From Mannheimia granulomatis (GTDB taxonomy: Bacteria > Pseudomonadota > Gammaproteobacteria > Enterobacterales > Pasteurellaceae), in NCBI RefSeq assembly GCF_011455695.1, contig NZ_CP015030.1, positions 310,001 to 374,000 of the forward strand: a stretch of 64,000 nucleotides of DNA. The letters are read 5' to 3'. Under the pieces are notes generated by a model. That model was not told the DNA's origin and made no database searches. It saw only the letters and a list, made by a program, of their open reading frames with translations. Positions 1-7,910 of this stretch are shown here, in pieces (position 1 is the stretch's first letter; every line of letters begins with the position of its first letter). Both the position numbers and the translations under genes were made by a program.

Positions 1-96
1 AAAGAGATTTAAAATTCTGCGAAAATATGCCTCTTATTGCAAGCGGTTAAAATTTCCAAAAAATTTACAAAATGCGATTTGATGTTAGATTCATTC

Positions 97-125
97 TTGC
101 TTTTTGTTTTGTTTACCTGTAGAAT
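97..125 (+). promoter_or_regulatory. rpmH promoter, sigma-70 type
   Basis: TTGCTT (97-102), a 17-base spacer and TAGAAT (120-125) lie 75 bases ahead of rpmH. The leader between them and the gene can form a hairpin (TTGGCA 150-155 with TGCCAA 170-175). The first 96 bases of the window hold no gene, only a near-consensus uptake signal at about 40-48. Confidence 0.65.
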
Positions 126-199
126 TGCAACTCTTTTTATGGTCCTTGTTTGGCAGAAATAATTTTGTATGCCAACTCTTTAAATTTAGGTAGATAGTA

Positions 200-334
200 A
201 TGAAACGTACATTTCAACCATCAGTATTAAAACGTGCTCGTACTCACGGTTTCCGTGCTCGTATGGCTACTAAAAACGGTCGTCAAGTGTTAGCGCGTCG
301 TCGTGCTAAAGGTCGTAAATCTTTATCTGCATAA
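200..334 (+). CDS. rpmH: 50S ribosomal protein L34
   Basis: This 44-codon gene encodes the very basic ribosomal protein L34 of the large subunit. The product begins MKRTFQPS and continues with the Arg/Lys/Gly-rich body typical of L34, at exactly the usual length. It starts at ATG 200 behind a modest AGGTAG ribosome-binding stretch. It heads the conserved rpmH-rnpA-yidD cluster, 41 bases ahead of rnpA. The usual neighbour dnaA is not visible in the 199 bases upstream, so either it lies outside the window or the order differs here. Confidence 0.97.
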   Translation: MKRTFQPSVLKRARTHGFRARMATKNGRQVLARRRAKGRKSLSA

Positions 335-375
335 TTTGCAGTAAAGAAAAGCAAACCTCTCTTTTTTAGATAAGA

Positions 376-750
376 GTGAATAAGCTAACTTTTTCTCGGG
401 AGCTACGTTTGTTAGCTCCCGTTCAATTTAAGGCTGTGTTTGAAGATCCTCTTCGAGCAAGCACTCCTCAAATGACACTTCTCGCTAGAGCTAATGCTTT
501 GCAGAATCCCCGTCTGGGCTTAACTGTTGCTAAAAAACATTTAAAAAGGGCTCATGATCGCAACCGTATTAAGCGAATTGTGCGTGAAAGTTTTCGTTTA
601 AAACAACATGAATTACCTCATTTTGATTTCGTGTTTGTTGCAAAAGGCGGTATCGGTAAGCTGGATAATGCAACTCTTTTTGAAACACTTGAAAAACTAT
701 GGGCAAGACACATTCGCCTGAGCAAAAAGCCGGTTCAGACCAATCAGTAA
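376..750 (+). CDS. rnpA: Ribonuclease P protein component
   Basis: This is the protein subunit of RNase P, which helps the catalytic RNA remove 5' leaders from pre-tRNAs. The 124-residue product carries the RNR signature [10 protein letters not shown] at residues 58-67 and the N-terminal F-S-R-E-L-R block of gamma-proteobacterial RnpA. The start is GTG at 376. It aligns with the family's N-terminus, and no in-frame ATG gives a better protein. It follows rpmH in the same transcript, and its last 52 bases overlap yidD in another frame. Identification is secure; the only soft point is the GTG start. Confidence 0.95.
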   Translation: MNKLTFSRELRLLAPVQFKAVFEDPLRASTPQMTLLARANALQNPRLGLTVAKKHLKRAHDRNRIKRIVRESFRLKQHELPHFDFVFVAKGGIGKLDNATLFETLEKLWARHIRLSKKPVQTNQ

Positions 751-1019
751 ATGAAGCGAATCATGTAAGTTTATTGGCAAGAATACTGTTGTTGCCGATT
801 TACTTTTATCGCTATGCCATTAGCCCATTAATTGGCCCTCGTTGTCGCTTTTATCCAACCTGTTCTACCTATGCTGTGGAGGCAATTAAAATTCACGGTG
901 CAATCAAAGGTAGTTATCTAGCCTTGAAGCGTATTTTACGCTGTAATCCAATGAGCGAAGGAGGGGAAGATCCTGTTCCACTTTGCGGATGCCATAAAAA
1001 TAAAAAACAGCCTAAATAG
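699..1019 (+). CDS. yidD: Membrane protein insertion efficiency factor YidD
   Basis: YidD is a small inner-membrane-associated protein thought to help YidC insert membrane proteins. The 106-residue product has the family core: an amphipathic segment at about residues 25-45, then the RCRFYPTCS Cys motif and the SEGGEDPVP block. Its N-terminus is about 20 residues longer than many homologues because ATG 699 lies inside rnpA. An internal start would lack an obvious ribosome-binding site, and overlap with rnpA is common in this cluster. The usual next gene, yidC, is absent; a terminator and convergent erpA follow instead. Confidence 0.92.
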   Translation: MGKTHSPEQKAGSDQSVNEANHVSLLARILLLPIYFYRYAISPLIGPRCRFYPTCSTYAVEAIKIHGAIKGSYLALKRILRCNPMSEGGEDPVPLCGCHKNKKQPK

Positions 1020-1040
1020 CGATTATTTAGGCTGTTTTTG
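1004..1040 (+). terminator. Intrinsic terminator after yidD
   Basis: AACAGCCTAAAT and ATTTAGGCTGTT pair around a short loop containing the yidD stop region, followed by five T. It closes the rpmH-rnpA-yidD unit. Confidence 0.85.
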
Positions 1041-1046
1041 TTTAAG

Positions 1047-1055
1047 ACAAGCGGT
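1047..1055 (+). repeat. DNA uptake signal core
   Basis: Exact ACAAGCGGT followed by the AT-rich CAAATTT extension, lying between the convergent yidD and erpA. It is the last exact copy before a 9.7-kb gap. Confidence 0.85.
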
Positions 1056-1079
1056 CAAATTTGACGGTTTTTTTGCTAA

Positions 1080-1421
1080 TTAAATACTAAATGAAGAACC
1101 GCATCCGCAGGTTGAGCTAGCGTTAGGATTGTTCACGACAAAGCGTGAGCCTTCTAAGCCTTCAGTATAATCTACAGTACCTCCAATCAAATATTGCAAA
1201 CTCATTGGGTCAACCACTAAGCCGACATTTTGATTTTCAATAGTTAAATCACCATCATTTACCTGATCATCAAAGGTAAAGCCATATTGGAAGCCACTAC
1301 AGCCACCGCCTGTAATATAAACACGCAAGCGAAGATTTGGATTATCTTCGCCTTCAATTAAGCTTTTCACTTTACGTGCAGCTGAATCGGTAAAAGTTAA
1401 GGGAATCTGGATATCACTCAT
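1080..1421 (-). CDS. erpA: Iron-sulfur cluster insertion protein ErpA
   Basis: ErpA is an A-type carrier that hands Fe-S clusters to apo-enzymes such as those of isoprenoid synthesis. The 113-residue product has the single HesB/IscA-fold domain with the three cluster-ligating cysteines C41 (GGGCSGF), C105 and C107 (CGCG). The length and the N-terminal I-P-L-T-F-T-D block fit ErpA better than IscA or SufA, and no isc or suf genes flank it. It is a single-gene unit, convergent with yidD. A TTGCAC/GATAAT promoter lies upstream. Confidence 0.93.
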   Translation of the reverse strand: MSDIQIPLTFTDSAARKVKSLIEGEDNPNLRLRVYITGGGCSGFQYGFTFDDQVNDGDLTIENQNVGLVVDPMSLQYLIGGTVDYTEGLEGSRFVVNNPNASSTCGCGSSFSI

Positions 1422-1455
1422 TTTGTTTTAGATCAAATTTCTACTATAGTTCAAT

Positions 1456-1484
1456 ATTATCTAATAATTATTCTATAAGTGCAA
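1456..1484 (-). promoter_or_regulatory. erpA promoter, sigma-70 type
   Basis: Read on the minus strand, TTGCAC (1484-1479), a 17-base spacer and GATAAT (1461-1456) precede erpA by about 35 bases. Confidence 0.55.
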
Positions 1485-1505
1485 TCTTAAAAGAGAGTAA
1501 AGAAA

Positions 1506-1534
1506 TTACACTAGGAGTATATCTCGTGTATAAT
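1506..1534 (+). promoter_or_regulatory. wzz-locus promoter, sigma-70 type
   Basis: TTACAC (1506-1511), a 17-base spacer and a perfect TATAAT (1529-1534) precede wzz by 35 bases. It is the only strong promoter seen for the seven-gene polysaccharide unit. No ops/JUMPstart GGCGGTAG element was found in the leader. Confidence 0.7.
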
Positions 1535-1569
1535 GGCAGGCTGGAAATTGGTTAAATTCAGAGGAAACT

Positions 1570-2697
1570 ATGAGAGATTCACTAAAAGCAACCCAACAAC
1601 CGGCTGATGAAATTGATTTAATGGAAATTTTCCGTATTTTATGGAATAAAAAATTATGGATTATTTTCACGACATTTATTACAACTGTTTTAGCCGGAGT
1701 ATATGCTTTTAATGCTAAAGAACAATGGACGTCGAAAGCAACGGTTATCGCACCTAAACTAACAGAACTAGGTGATTATTTGAATATTCGTAGAGAATAT
1801 AACCGAATTTTACGCGTGGAGCCTATTGATCCAAATGCTTTATCTGCAAGTTTATTCAATAATTTTAACCGATTGGCACAATCTCAAGATACTAAAAATG
1901 AATTTTTTGTAAATTCTAATGTTTATAAGAAGCTAGCTGAAGGGAAAGATGAACAAGGGCAGCGTGCTGTTTTATTTAATTTAAGTAATGAAAGTACAAG
2001 CTTTATTATTCCTGATGCAAAGAAAGAGCCTAATGCAATAGGACGTACAATATCTTTTTCTGCGGAAACGCCAGTAGAAGCACAAGATACTCTAGGCGAA
2101 TTGATTCAATTTATTAGTAACAAAGCCTTTAGCGTTGAATTAGAAGACTTTTTGGTTGATTTCCAAAATGTATTAGCGGCATTAAATTATGAAAAATCGC
2201 TTATTCAAGAGGATTTATCGGTAAATAAAGCTGTGCAGCTAGAAAACTTAAATAAAGCCTATGAGACCGCACAAAAGGCGGGAATTAAAGAATATTCAAA
2301 AGTTTTTAATGAGGCAAATCCATCAAATATTGCTGCGGCTTTAAGTGATACTAAAATTCCTCTTTCTGACTCGAAACTAGCAGATAGTTCTTATTTGTTT
2401 ATGTTAGGTGAAAAATACTTAAGAGCACAAATTGATGTGGCGAATGAAAAAGGTATTATTTATCCCCCTCGCTATTATCAAATTGATTATCAACTTAAAC
2501 AATTAGAGCCTTTATTTGAAAAAACGAAAGTAGCTAAGGCAGATGCTTATAGTTATCAAGCATCGCCGGATTATCCGGTTAATAAAGATAAGCCTAAAAG
2601 AGTATTGATTCTATTAATTGGAACTTTCATTGGTTTGATGATTTCTTGTTTGTCAATTATCCTAACTAATTATCTGCTTGTGAGTAAATTTAAATGA
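1570..2697 (+). CDS. wzz: O-antigen chain length regulator, Wzz family
   Basis: Wzz proteins sit in the inner membrane and set the number of repeat units added by Wzy. The 375-residue product has the two-helix layout of the family: a cytoplasmic lead (EIDLMEIFRILW), TM1 at about residues 31-49, a large periplasmic domain with coiled-coil character, and TM2 at about 346-370 preceded by a proline-containing stretch (SPDYPVNKDKPK). It is the first gene after the promoter and has a GAGGAAAC ribosome-binding site. Its stop overlaps the next start by four bases (ATGA), so the two are translationally linked. Base composition is intermediate between the core genome and the AT-rich segment that follows. 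Confidence 0.88.
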   Translation: MRDSLKATQQPADEIDLMEIFRILWNKKLWIIFTTFITTVLAGVYAFNAKEQWTSKATVIAPKLTELGDYLNIRREYNRILRVEPIDPNALSASLFNNFNRLAQSQDTKNEFFVNSNVYKKLAEGKDEQGQRAVLFNLSNESTSFIIPDAKKEPNAIGRTISFSAETPVEAQDTLGELIQFISNKAFSVELEDFLVDFQNVLAALNYEKSLIQEDLSVNKAVQLENLNKAYETAQKAGIKEYSKVFNEANPSNIAAALSDTKIPLSDSKLADSSYLFMLGEKYLRAQIDVANEKGIIYPPRYYQIDYQLKQLEPLFEKTKVAKADAYSYQASPDYPVNKDKPKRVLILLIGTFIGLMISCLSIILTNYLLVSKFK

Positions 2698-3641
2698 ATT
2701 TGATTATTTGTTATACTCCATTACAAGTGAAAATAGCTGAATATATTGTAAAAAAATACTCAGCAGAAAAGTTTTTTGGGGTTTTTCTAGGTTCTGAGAA
2801 AAATGATAAGATAAAATTTTATTTTGATAAAATGTCTTCTTTTTGTGAGAAATCAATTTATATTGATATTAGTGTTGAAACTAATAAATTAGGATATCTT
2901 TTTAGTTTAATAAGTTTTCCCAAAAAATATTTATCTATATCTTTTTTTGAAAAGGTTTTTTTGGCTAATGTTAATTCTTTATGGATACAAAAAATACTTT
3001 CTAATATAATTTTTGAGGAATTATATACATTCGATGATGGTCTAGGAAATATCATTAAAAATCCACCTATTTTAGTTGAGAAATGGCTGAGTAGGAAGAT
3101 AATTAATTGTATAATTCGTAACTCTTATTCAGTTAAAAAGTTATTAAAAATAAATAAAAAACATTTTACTATTTATCCAAAGTATAAAAACATTATTTCT
3201 AATGTAGAAACACTAAACATTTTTTCTAATAGAGAGCCATCTGATTTACCTTCGACTACTAAAGATGAAATAAGTATACTAATAGGTCAGCCTATTTTTG
3301 CTGATAAAGATAGGAATATCTCATTGATTAATAAGGTTTTTTCTATATTTAATATAGATTTTTATTATCCTCATCCAAGAGAATATTATCATTTGAGTAA
3401 TATAGAATATATCTATTCTAAAATGATTTTTGAAGATTATATTTCTGAGTTACTTCTCTATAAAAGTAAAATTATTGTATATACCTTTTTTAGCTCTGTT
3501 GCACTTAATATAGCTAATTTTGAGGGAGTTGAAGTACGTATAATAAAGTTAAGTATAAGTGAAAATCGTGATGATATTACTAATGCATATAGGCTATTTG
3601 AAGAGTTAGGGATTGATACATATAGTGAAATAGAAATCTAA
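2694..3641 (+). CDS. GT52-family glycosyltransferase, probable sialyltransferase
   Basis: The 315-residue product resembles the Lst/SiaA-type sialyltransferases of CAZy family GT52, which transfer Neu5Ac from CMP-Neu5Ac onto lipooligosaccharide. Seen directly: N-terminal CYTPLQ, the acidic D-D-G motif at residues 114-116 (TFDDGLGN), the HP motif at 227-228 (YYPHPRE) and a downstream serine pair at 267-268 (TFFSS). These match the D/E-D/E-G, HP and SS/T motifs known from bacterial sialyltransferases. No membrane segment is evident. The gene is extremely AT-rich, uses AGA and ATA codons heavily, and overlaps wzz by four bases. No CMP-Neu5Ac synthetase or transport gene is in the window. Another sugar donor is possible, since GT52 is not proven to be sialic-acid-only. 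Confidence 0.8.
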   Translation: MNLIICYTPLQVKIAEYIVKKYSAEKFFGVFLGSEKNDKIKFYFDKMSSFCEKSIYIDISVETNKLGYLFSLISFPKKYLSISFFEKVFLANVNSLWIQKILSNIIFEELYTFDDGLGNIIKNPPILVEKWLSRKIINCIIRNSYSVKKLLKINKKHFTIYPKYKNIISNVETLNIFSNREPSDLPSTTKDEISILIGQPIFADKDRNISLINKVFSIFNIDFYYPHPREYYHLSNIEYIYSKMIFEDYISELLLYKSKIIVYTFFSSVALNIANFEGVEVRIIKLSISENRDDITNAYRLFEELGIDTYSEIEI

Positions 3642-3663
3642 TTTATTAGCTTAAGGTTTTTAT

Positions 3664-4845
3664 ATGATTTATTTTTTTTCTGTTTTTAATTTTGTCTTCC
3701 CTATATTAGGATTATATTGGGGGGTGCTTTATTTCTTTTTATCACGTAATCTTAATGAGAATCATATAAGGATATTTTTCTTTAACTTATCCTATTCATT
3801 AGCAATGGTAGCATTTCTATATAATAGAACTAACGAAACCGGGGATATATATCATTATTTTTTGTTTTTTAATGAAATAAAAGATCTAAATACTCTGTCT
3901 TTATTGTATAATGAATATACATCTTATTATTATAGCTGGGTATCACTTTTAAAGATATTATCTTACTTAGAATTTGATTTTAACTTTATTAATTTTATCT
4001 GTGTTTTTATAATTTATTATAGTTGTTTTAGTGTTATTATACATATATATTCTGAATATAGGGATATTCATACACTAAAGATAATTGTATTTAAGATATT
4101 GACTATGATAAGTATAATTACTATAGTTTCCTCCTATAGAAATATTCTTGCATTTTCTGTGACTTTTCTAGGAGTGTCTTTTATTCTAAAAAATAACCTT
4201 TTCAAAGGGGTAGGGCTATGTGTAATTGGAGTTGGATTTCATCCTAGTGCAATAATTATTATAGTGTGTTTAGGGATTTCTCGTTTCTTTAAATTTAGGA
4301 AAGTATACCTGTATGTGTTCTCTTTAATTGGTATTTTCCCTTTTTTACTAATATCTATCCTTTCTTTATTAAATATTCCTTTTTTGGATAATAAAATAAA
4401 TGAATATATTTATGGTCAGTGGGCAAGCTATAAATTTGAGTCAAATATAGAGTATATTGTTATAATAGCAATTTATTCTTTTATTTTTTTTATTTTCTTT
4501 TCTGTTACTAAGTTTGATTATAATTATTTTCGGACTAGATATAGTAGTCGAATTCTTAATTTTATACTTTTCTATTTTACTATTTCATTGATCTTTATTC
4601 AATTTAAAACTCTATCTGATAGATTTATGTTTAGTGCAGGAGGAATATTGTTAATTTCACTTTCTTATTTTATTTTTTATTCCAGAGTCCTTTATAGAAG
4701 GAGTTTGTTGAATTTTATTCTTTTATTTATTTGGTTTTTATATATTGATTCACAATTGATTCATTTTTCGCAAAAATCCTATGTGATAGGTAATGGTTTT
4801 CCATATAATTTCATTTATTCTCCTTTATTTCAAAGCCTATTATAG
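3664..4845 (+). CDS. wzy: Oligosaccharide repeat-unit polymerase, Wzy/EpsG type
   Basis: This 393-residue protein is hydrophobic along its whole length, with roughly ten membrane segments, as expected of a Wzy polymerase that joins undecaprenyl-linked repeat units at the periplasmic face. The early loop with N-E-T-G-D-I-Y-H-Y (residues about 57-68) and the later S-S-Y-R-N-I-L-A-F-S block resemble the EpsG/Wzy pattern of acidic and Arg-containing loops between helices. Wzy proteins are poorly conserved, so the call rests on topology, size and position between wzz and the transferases. The gene is among the most AT-rich in the window. A flippase is the main alternative, but Wzx has 12 to 14 helices and a different N-terminal pattern. 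Confidence 0.72.
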   Translation: MIYFFSVFNFVFPILGLYWGVLYFFLSRNLNENHIRIFFFNLSYSLAMVAFLYNRTNETGDIYHYFLFFNEIKDLNTLSLLYNEYTSYYYSWVSLLKILSYLEFDFNFINFICVFIIYYSCFSVIIHIYSEYRDIHTLKIIVFKILTMISIITIVSSYRNILAFSVTFLGVSFILKNNLFKGVGLCVIGVGFHPSAIIIIVCLGISRFFKFRKVYLYVFSLIGIFPFLLISILSLLNIPFLDNKINEYIYGQWASYKFESNIEYIVIIAIYSFIFFIFFSVTKFDYNYFRTRYSSRILNFILFYFTISLIFIQFKTLSDRFMFSAGGILLISLSYFIFYSRVLYRRSLLNFILLFIWFLYIDSQLIHFSQKSYVIGNGFPYNFIYSPLFQSLL

Positions 4846-4860
4846 ACTGGAGCTTTTATT

Positions 4861-5796
4861 ATGAATAAGAAAATTTCTGTTTTAATGAGTACATATAATG
4901 AACCCGTAGAATGGGTTGAGGAATCAATTAAATCAATATTGAATCAGACATATACTAATATAGAATTAATTGTTATATGTGATAATCCTGGTAATAAAGA
5001 TATAGTTAATTTATTAAATTTAATAAAGGAGGAAGATAATAGGGTTGTTTTACATTTTAATGAAGAAAATAAGGGGCTAATCTATTCATTAAATAAAGCT
5101 ATAGACTTATCCTCTGGTGAATATATAGCAAGAATGGATGCTGATGATATATCTTTACCTACTAGATTATCAGAGCAAATTTTATATTTAGAAGAAAATC
5201 ATTTAGACTTATGTGGTTGTAATGCTTTGCTTTTTTCTGAAAATGGTAACCTTGGTATTACAAATAAACTGAATAGCCATGAGGCTTTAGAAAAACTTAT
5301 GATGGCTGGTGATATTGGAATAATTCATCCTACTTTTTTAGCAAGGAGAAAAGTATTTGTTGAATCTAGAGGGTATAATCCCTTAGCTTTACATGCTGAA
5401 GATATGGAGTTTATTGCTCGTATTTTATCAATGGGATTTAGATTAGGAAATAATCCTAAGGTATTATTTAAATATAGATTTTCTACAAATAGTGTTACTA
5501 GAAGAAATGCTTTTCATTTATATACCACAATAAGTAATATAAATAAAGCATATAAGAGTTTTAAGAATGGAAACGATTATATGTTTTTTAATTCAATGAA
5601 ATTGAATAAAAGAAAAGAAGAAAGATATTCTATGAATAAAATTTTAATGACTGAGGCTAGAGAAGAGCTAGTTAAGAAAAATTACTTTGGCTTCTTATAT
5701 AAGATTATATTTTCTTTTATTTACTCTCCGAAACTTTTTTATCATACTATAAAAATAAAGTATATAGTTCATAAATTGAAAAAGCAGGAAAAGTAG
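4861..5796 (+). CDS. Glycosyltransferase family 2 protein
   Basis: The 311-residue product has a GT-A fold of family 2 at its N-terminus: V-L-M-S-T-Y-N-E at residues 6-13 for nucleotide binding, the ...SILNQTYTNIELIV block, and the metal-binding MDADD near residues 95-99. It is cytosolic and should add one sugar to the lipid-linked repeat unit; the sugar cannot be told from sequence. It lies 15 bases after wzy and 2 bases before the next GT2 gene. Composition is AT-rich like its two upstream neighbours, which makes it the right-hand member of the low-GC segment. Confidence 0.85.
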   Translation: MNKKISVLMSTYNEPVEWVEESIKSILNQTYTNIELIVICDNPGNKDIVNLLNLIKEEDNRVVLHFNEENKGLIYSLNKAIDLSSGEYIARMDADDISLPTRLSEQILYLEENHLDLCGCNALLFSENGNLGITNKLNSHEALEKLMMAGDIGIIHPTFLARRKVFVESRGYNPLALHAEDMEFIARILSMGFRLGNNPKVLFKYRFSTNSVTRRNAFHLYTTISNINKAYKSFKNGNDYMFFNSMKLNKRKEERYSMNKILMTEAREELVKKNYFGFLYKIIFSFIYSPKLFYHTIKIKYIVHKLKKQEK

Positions 5797-5798
5797 TT

Positions 5799-6608
5799 GT
5801 GACGTTTTCGATACTAATATCTTTGTACTACAAAGAAAAACCGGCTTATTTAGAGATGTGTTTAGATTCTTTAGCATCCCAAACTTTGCCGGCAAGTGAA
5901 ATCGTGGTGGTCTTTGATGGCAGAATTCCTGAAGACTTAGAGAAAATAGTGCAAAAATTTGTTGAAAAATTACCGCTTGTCGTTGTTCGTTTACCACAAA
6001 ATATAGGGTTAGGACGTGCATTAAATGAAGGATTAAAGCATTGTTCCAATGAGTGGGTACTGAGAATGGATACGGACGATATTTGTTTGTCTGAGCGTTT
6101 TGAAAAACAGGTTGCTTTTATTCGTAATAATCCTGATGTTGTTTTGTTTAGTGGCCAAGTTGAGGAGTTTGACGAAACCATGTCAAACTCCCTTGGTATT
6201 AAGAGAGTGCCGGTAAGTTGTGAGGAAATTTATTCCTCTGCTTTATTACGAAATCCATTTAATCATATGACGGTTGCTTATAAAAAATCAGTTATTGAAA
6301 GAGTGGGGGGCTATCAACACCACCTTTATATGGAAGATTATAATTTGTGGTTAAGAGTGATTGCAGAACGATATCAAGTGTCTAATTTACCTGAGATTTT
6401 GGTGAAAGTAAGAAGTGGAGCTGCAATGTATGCTCGCCGCAAAGGATTAGACTATATTAAGAGCGAGTACCAATTAGCAAAATTAAAAAAAGATTTGAAA
6501 TTGCAATCTGCTGGTGCTGCCACGATTTGTTTTATAATCAGAGCATTGCCTCGATTATTACCTAAATCCCTATTAGGAAAGGTTTATAAGAAGTTAAGAA
6601 AAGGATAG
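5799..6608 (+). CDS. Glycosyltransferase family 2 protein
   Basis: This 269-residue GT2 enzyme has the N-terminal I-L-I-S-L-Y-Y-K-E strand, S-L-A-S-Q-T-L-P and the metal-binding M-D-T-D-D near residues 88-92, then Y-M-E-D-Y-N-L-W, the usual ED acceptor-side motif. The start is GTG at 5799, two bases after the previous stop. No upstream start is possible, and the protein begins right at the first beta strand. Its codon use and base composition return to the chromosome norm, unlike the GT2 gene just before it. The two GT2 genes are therefore probably not a recent tandem duplication. Sugar specificity is unknown. Confidence 0.87.
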   Translation: MTFSILISLYYKEKPAYLEMCLDSLASQTLPASEIVVVFDGRIPEDLEKIVQKFVEKLPLVVVRLPQNIGLGRALNEGLKHCSNEWVLRMDTDDICLSERFEKQVAFIRNNPDVVLFSGQVEEFDETMSNSLGIKRVPVSCEEIYSSALLRNPFNHMTVAYKKSVIERVGGYQHHLYMEDYNLWLRVIAERYQVSNLPEILVKVRSGAAMYARRKGLDYIKSEYQLAKLKKDLKLQSAGAATICFIIRALPRLLPKSLLGKVYKKLRKG

Positions 6609-6611
6609 TTT

Positions 6612-7883
6612 ATGGAAATTTATAAAAAGAAACGCCATTCTCGTTGGTATGAAAGATTATTTTTTAGTACAACGGTGCAAAGTGTCTTCGGTGTTCTCTT
6701 TTCTAGTTTATTGCCAGCCCTTTATTTTTGGGGCAGCGGCTTCAACTTAATTGATACTCGCTCTAATACCATTATTGCTACATCTTTAGCTTTTGTAATG
6801 ATTGCAATTAGTTTGAGAGTGTTAATTAAATATCCGGGTAATAAGTCGGCTAGCTTTGTATTTTCTACTGTCATTGCATGGTATTTTATCGTGCTGATAG
6901 TATTAACATTATTCCGTTTAGATTATTCAAATATGTTGTTAGGCACTAGTTTTGTCTTAACAATGTTGTTTTGTTTTATCGGCTATTTTGTATCAAGAAG
7001 TTGGATTGTGCCTAAAATAGCTTATATTTCTCTTGGGCGTGCAGTCAATTTAAATCAAATTCAAAATGTAGAATGGATTGAGTTAACAGAGCCTAAGTTA
7101 GGGGAGCAAAGAATTAATGCGATAGCTGCTGATTTGCATGCCCCTGAATTATCTGCTGAATGGCATAAATTTTTAGCACAATGTACCTTAAATGGTATTC
7201 CTGTGTACAATGTCCGTCAATTACAGGAATCCTTAACAGGGCGTGTTAAAATTCACCATATGTATGAAAATGATTTAGGGTCGTTACTTCCTTCGCCAAT
7301 TTATTCTTTAATAAAGCGTGTTATTGATATTTCTCTTATTGTACTGACATTCCCGATTACTTTGCCTGTTATGGCAATTACAGCGGTTGCTATTCGCCTA
7401 GAAAGTGAGGGCGGAGCAATGTTTATTCAAAATCGTGTTGGGCAAGGTGGTAAAGAGTTCCGTATCTATAAATTTAGAAGTATGTGTAAAGATTCTGAAA
7501 AAGATGGTGCACAATTTGCTTCAAGCGGTGATATGCGTGTTACTCGTATCGGGAAGTTTATTCGAAAAACTCGAATTGATGAGCTACCACAGTTCTTTAA
7601 TGTATTGAAGGGTGATATGAGTTTGATTGGTCCTCGTCCTGAACAAAAAGCCTTTGTAGATAAATTTGAAGAAGAAATCCCTTTTTATAATTATAGACAT
7701 ATTGTGAAACCAGGTATTTCTGGTTGGGCTCAAGTTGTTCATGGGTATGCTGCTGATGTTGATGATACTCGAGTTAAAGTCGAACATGACTTCTATTACA
7801 TTAAAAACTTTTCTCTGTGGCTAGATATTTTAATTATTTTTAAAACATTAAAAACTATGCTGACAGGATTTGGGGCAAGATAA
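6612..7883 (+). CDS. Undecaprenyl-phosphate sugar-phosphate transferase, WbaP type
   Basis: This enzyme starts repeat-unit synthesis by placing a sugar-1-phosphate on undecaprenyl phosphate. The 423-residue product has four or five N-terminal membrane helices (residues about 18-130), a cytosolic linker, and a C-terminal bacterial sugar transferase domain from about residue 230. That domain shows the re-entrant helix, Q-N-R-V-G, the YKFRSM basic motif, R-K-T-R-I-D-E-L-P-Q, L-I-G-P-R-P-E and a C-terminal P-G-I-S-G-W-A-Q. The domain order matches WbaP/RfbP, which usually transfer galactose- or glucose-1-phosphate, but the substrate cannot be read from sequence. It lies three bases after the second GT2 gene. 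Confidence 0.88.
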   Translation: MEIYKKKRHSRWYERLFFSTTVQSVFGVLFSSLLPALYFWGSGFNLIDTRSNTIIATSLAFVMIAISLRVLIKYPGNKSASFVFSTVIAWYFIVLIVLTLFRLDYSNMLLGTSFVLTMLFCFIGYFVSRSWIVPKIAYISLGRAVNLNQIQNVEWIELTEPKLGEQRINAIAADLHAPELSAEWHKFLAQCTLNGIPVYNVRQLQESLTGRVKIHHMYENDLGSLLPSPIYSLIKRVIDISLIVLTFPITLPVMAITAVAIRLESEGGAMFIQNRVGQGGKEFRIYKFRSMCKDSEKDGAQFASSGDMRVTRIGKFIRKTRIDELPQFFNVLKGDMSLIGPRPEQKAFVDKFEEEIPFYNYRHIVKPGISGWAQVVHGYAADVDDTRVKVEHDFYYIKNFSLWLDILIIFKTLKTMLTGFGAR

Positions 7884-7910
7884 TCTTTTTATATTCATAT
7901 TAAAGAGGAT

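Noticed and set aside
1-199. Replication origin or DnaA-box cluster near rpmH
   Set aside because: No TTATCCACA-like boxes were found in the available upstream bases.
699-750. Possible frameshift where rnpA and yidD overlap
   Set aside because: Overlap of these two genes in different frames is normal in this cluster, and both products are complete.
1535-1569. ops/JUMPstart antitermination element ahead of wzz
   Set aside because: No GGCGGTAG core is present; only a short leader with a ribosome-binding site is seen.
5695-6181. Minus-strand frames across the two GT2 genes
   Set aside because: Both sides are covered by clear GT2 coding sequence in tight operon spacing.
4861-6608. Tandem duplication of a GT2 gene
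   Set aside because: The two proteins share only general GT2 motifs and differ sharply in base composition, so recent duplication is unlikely.
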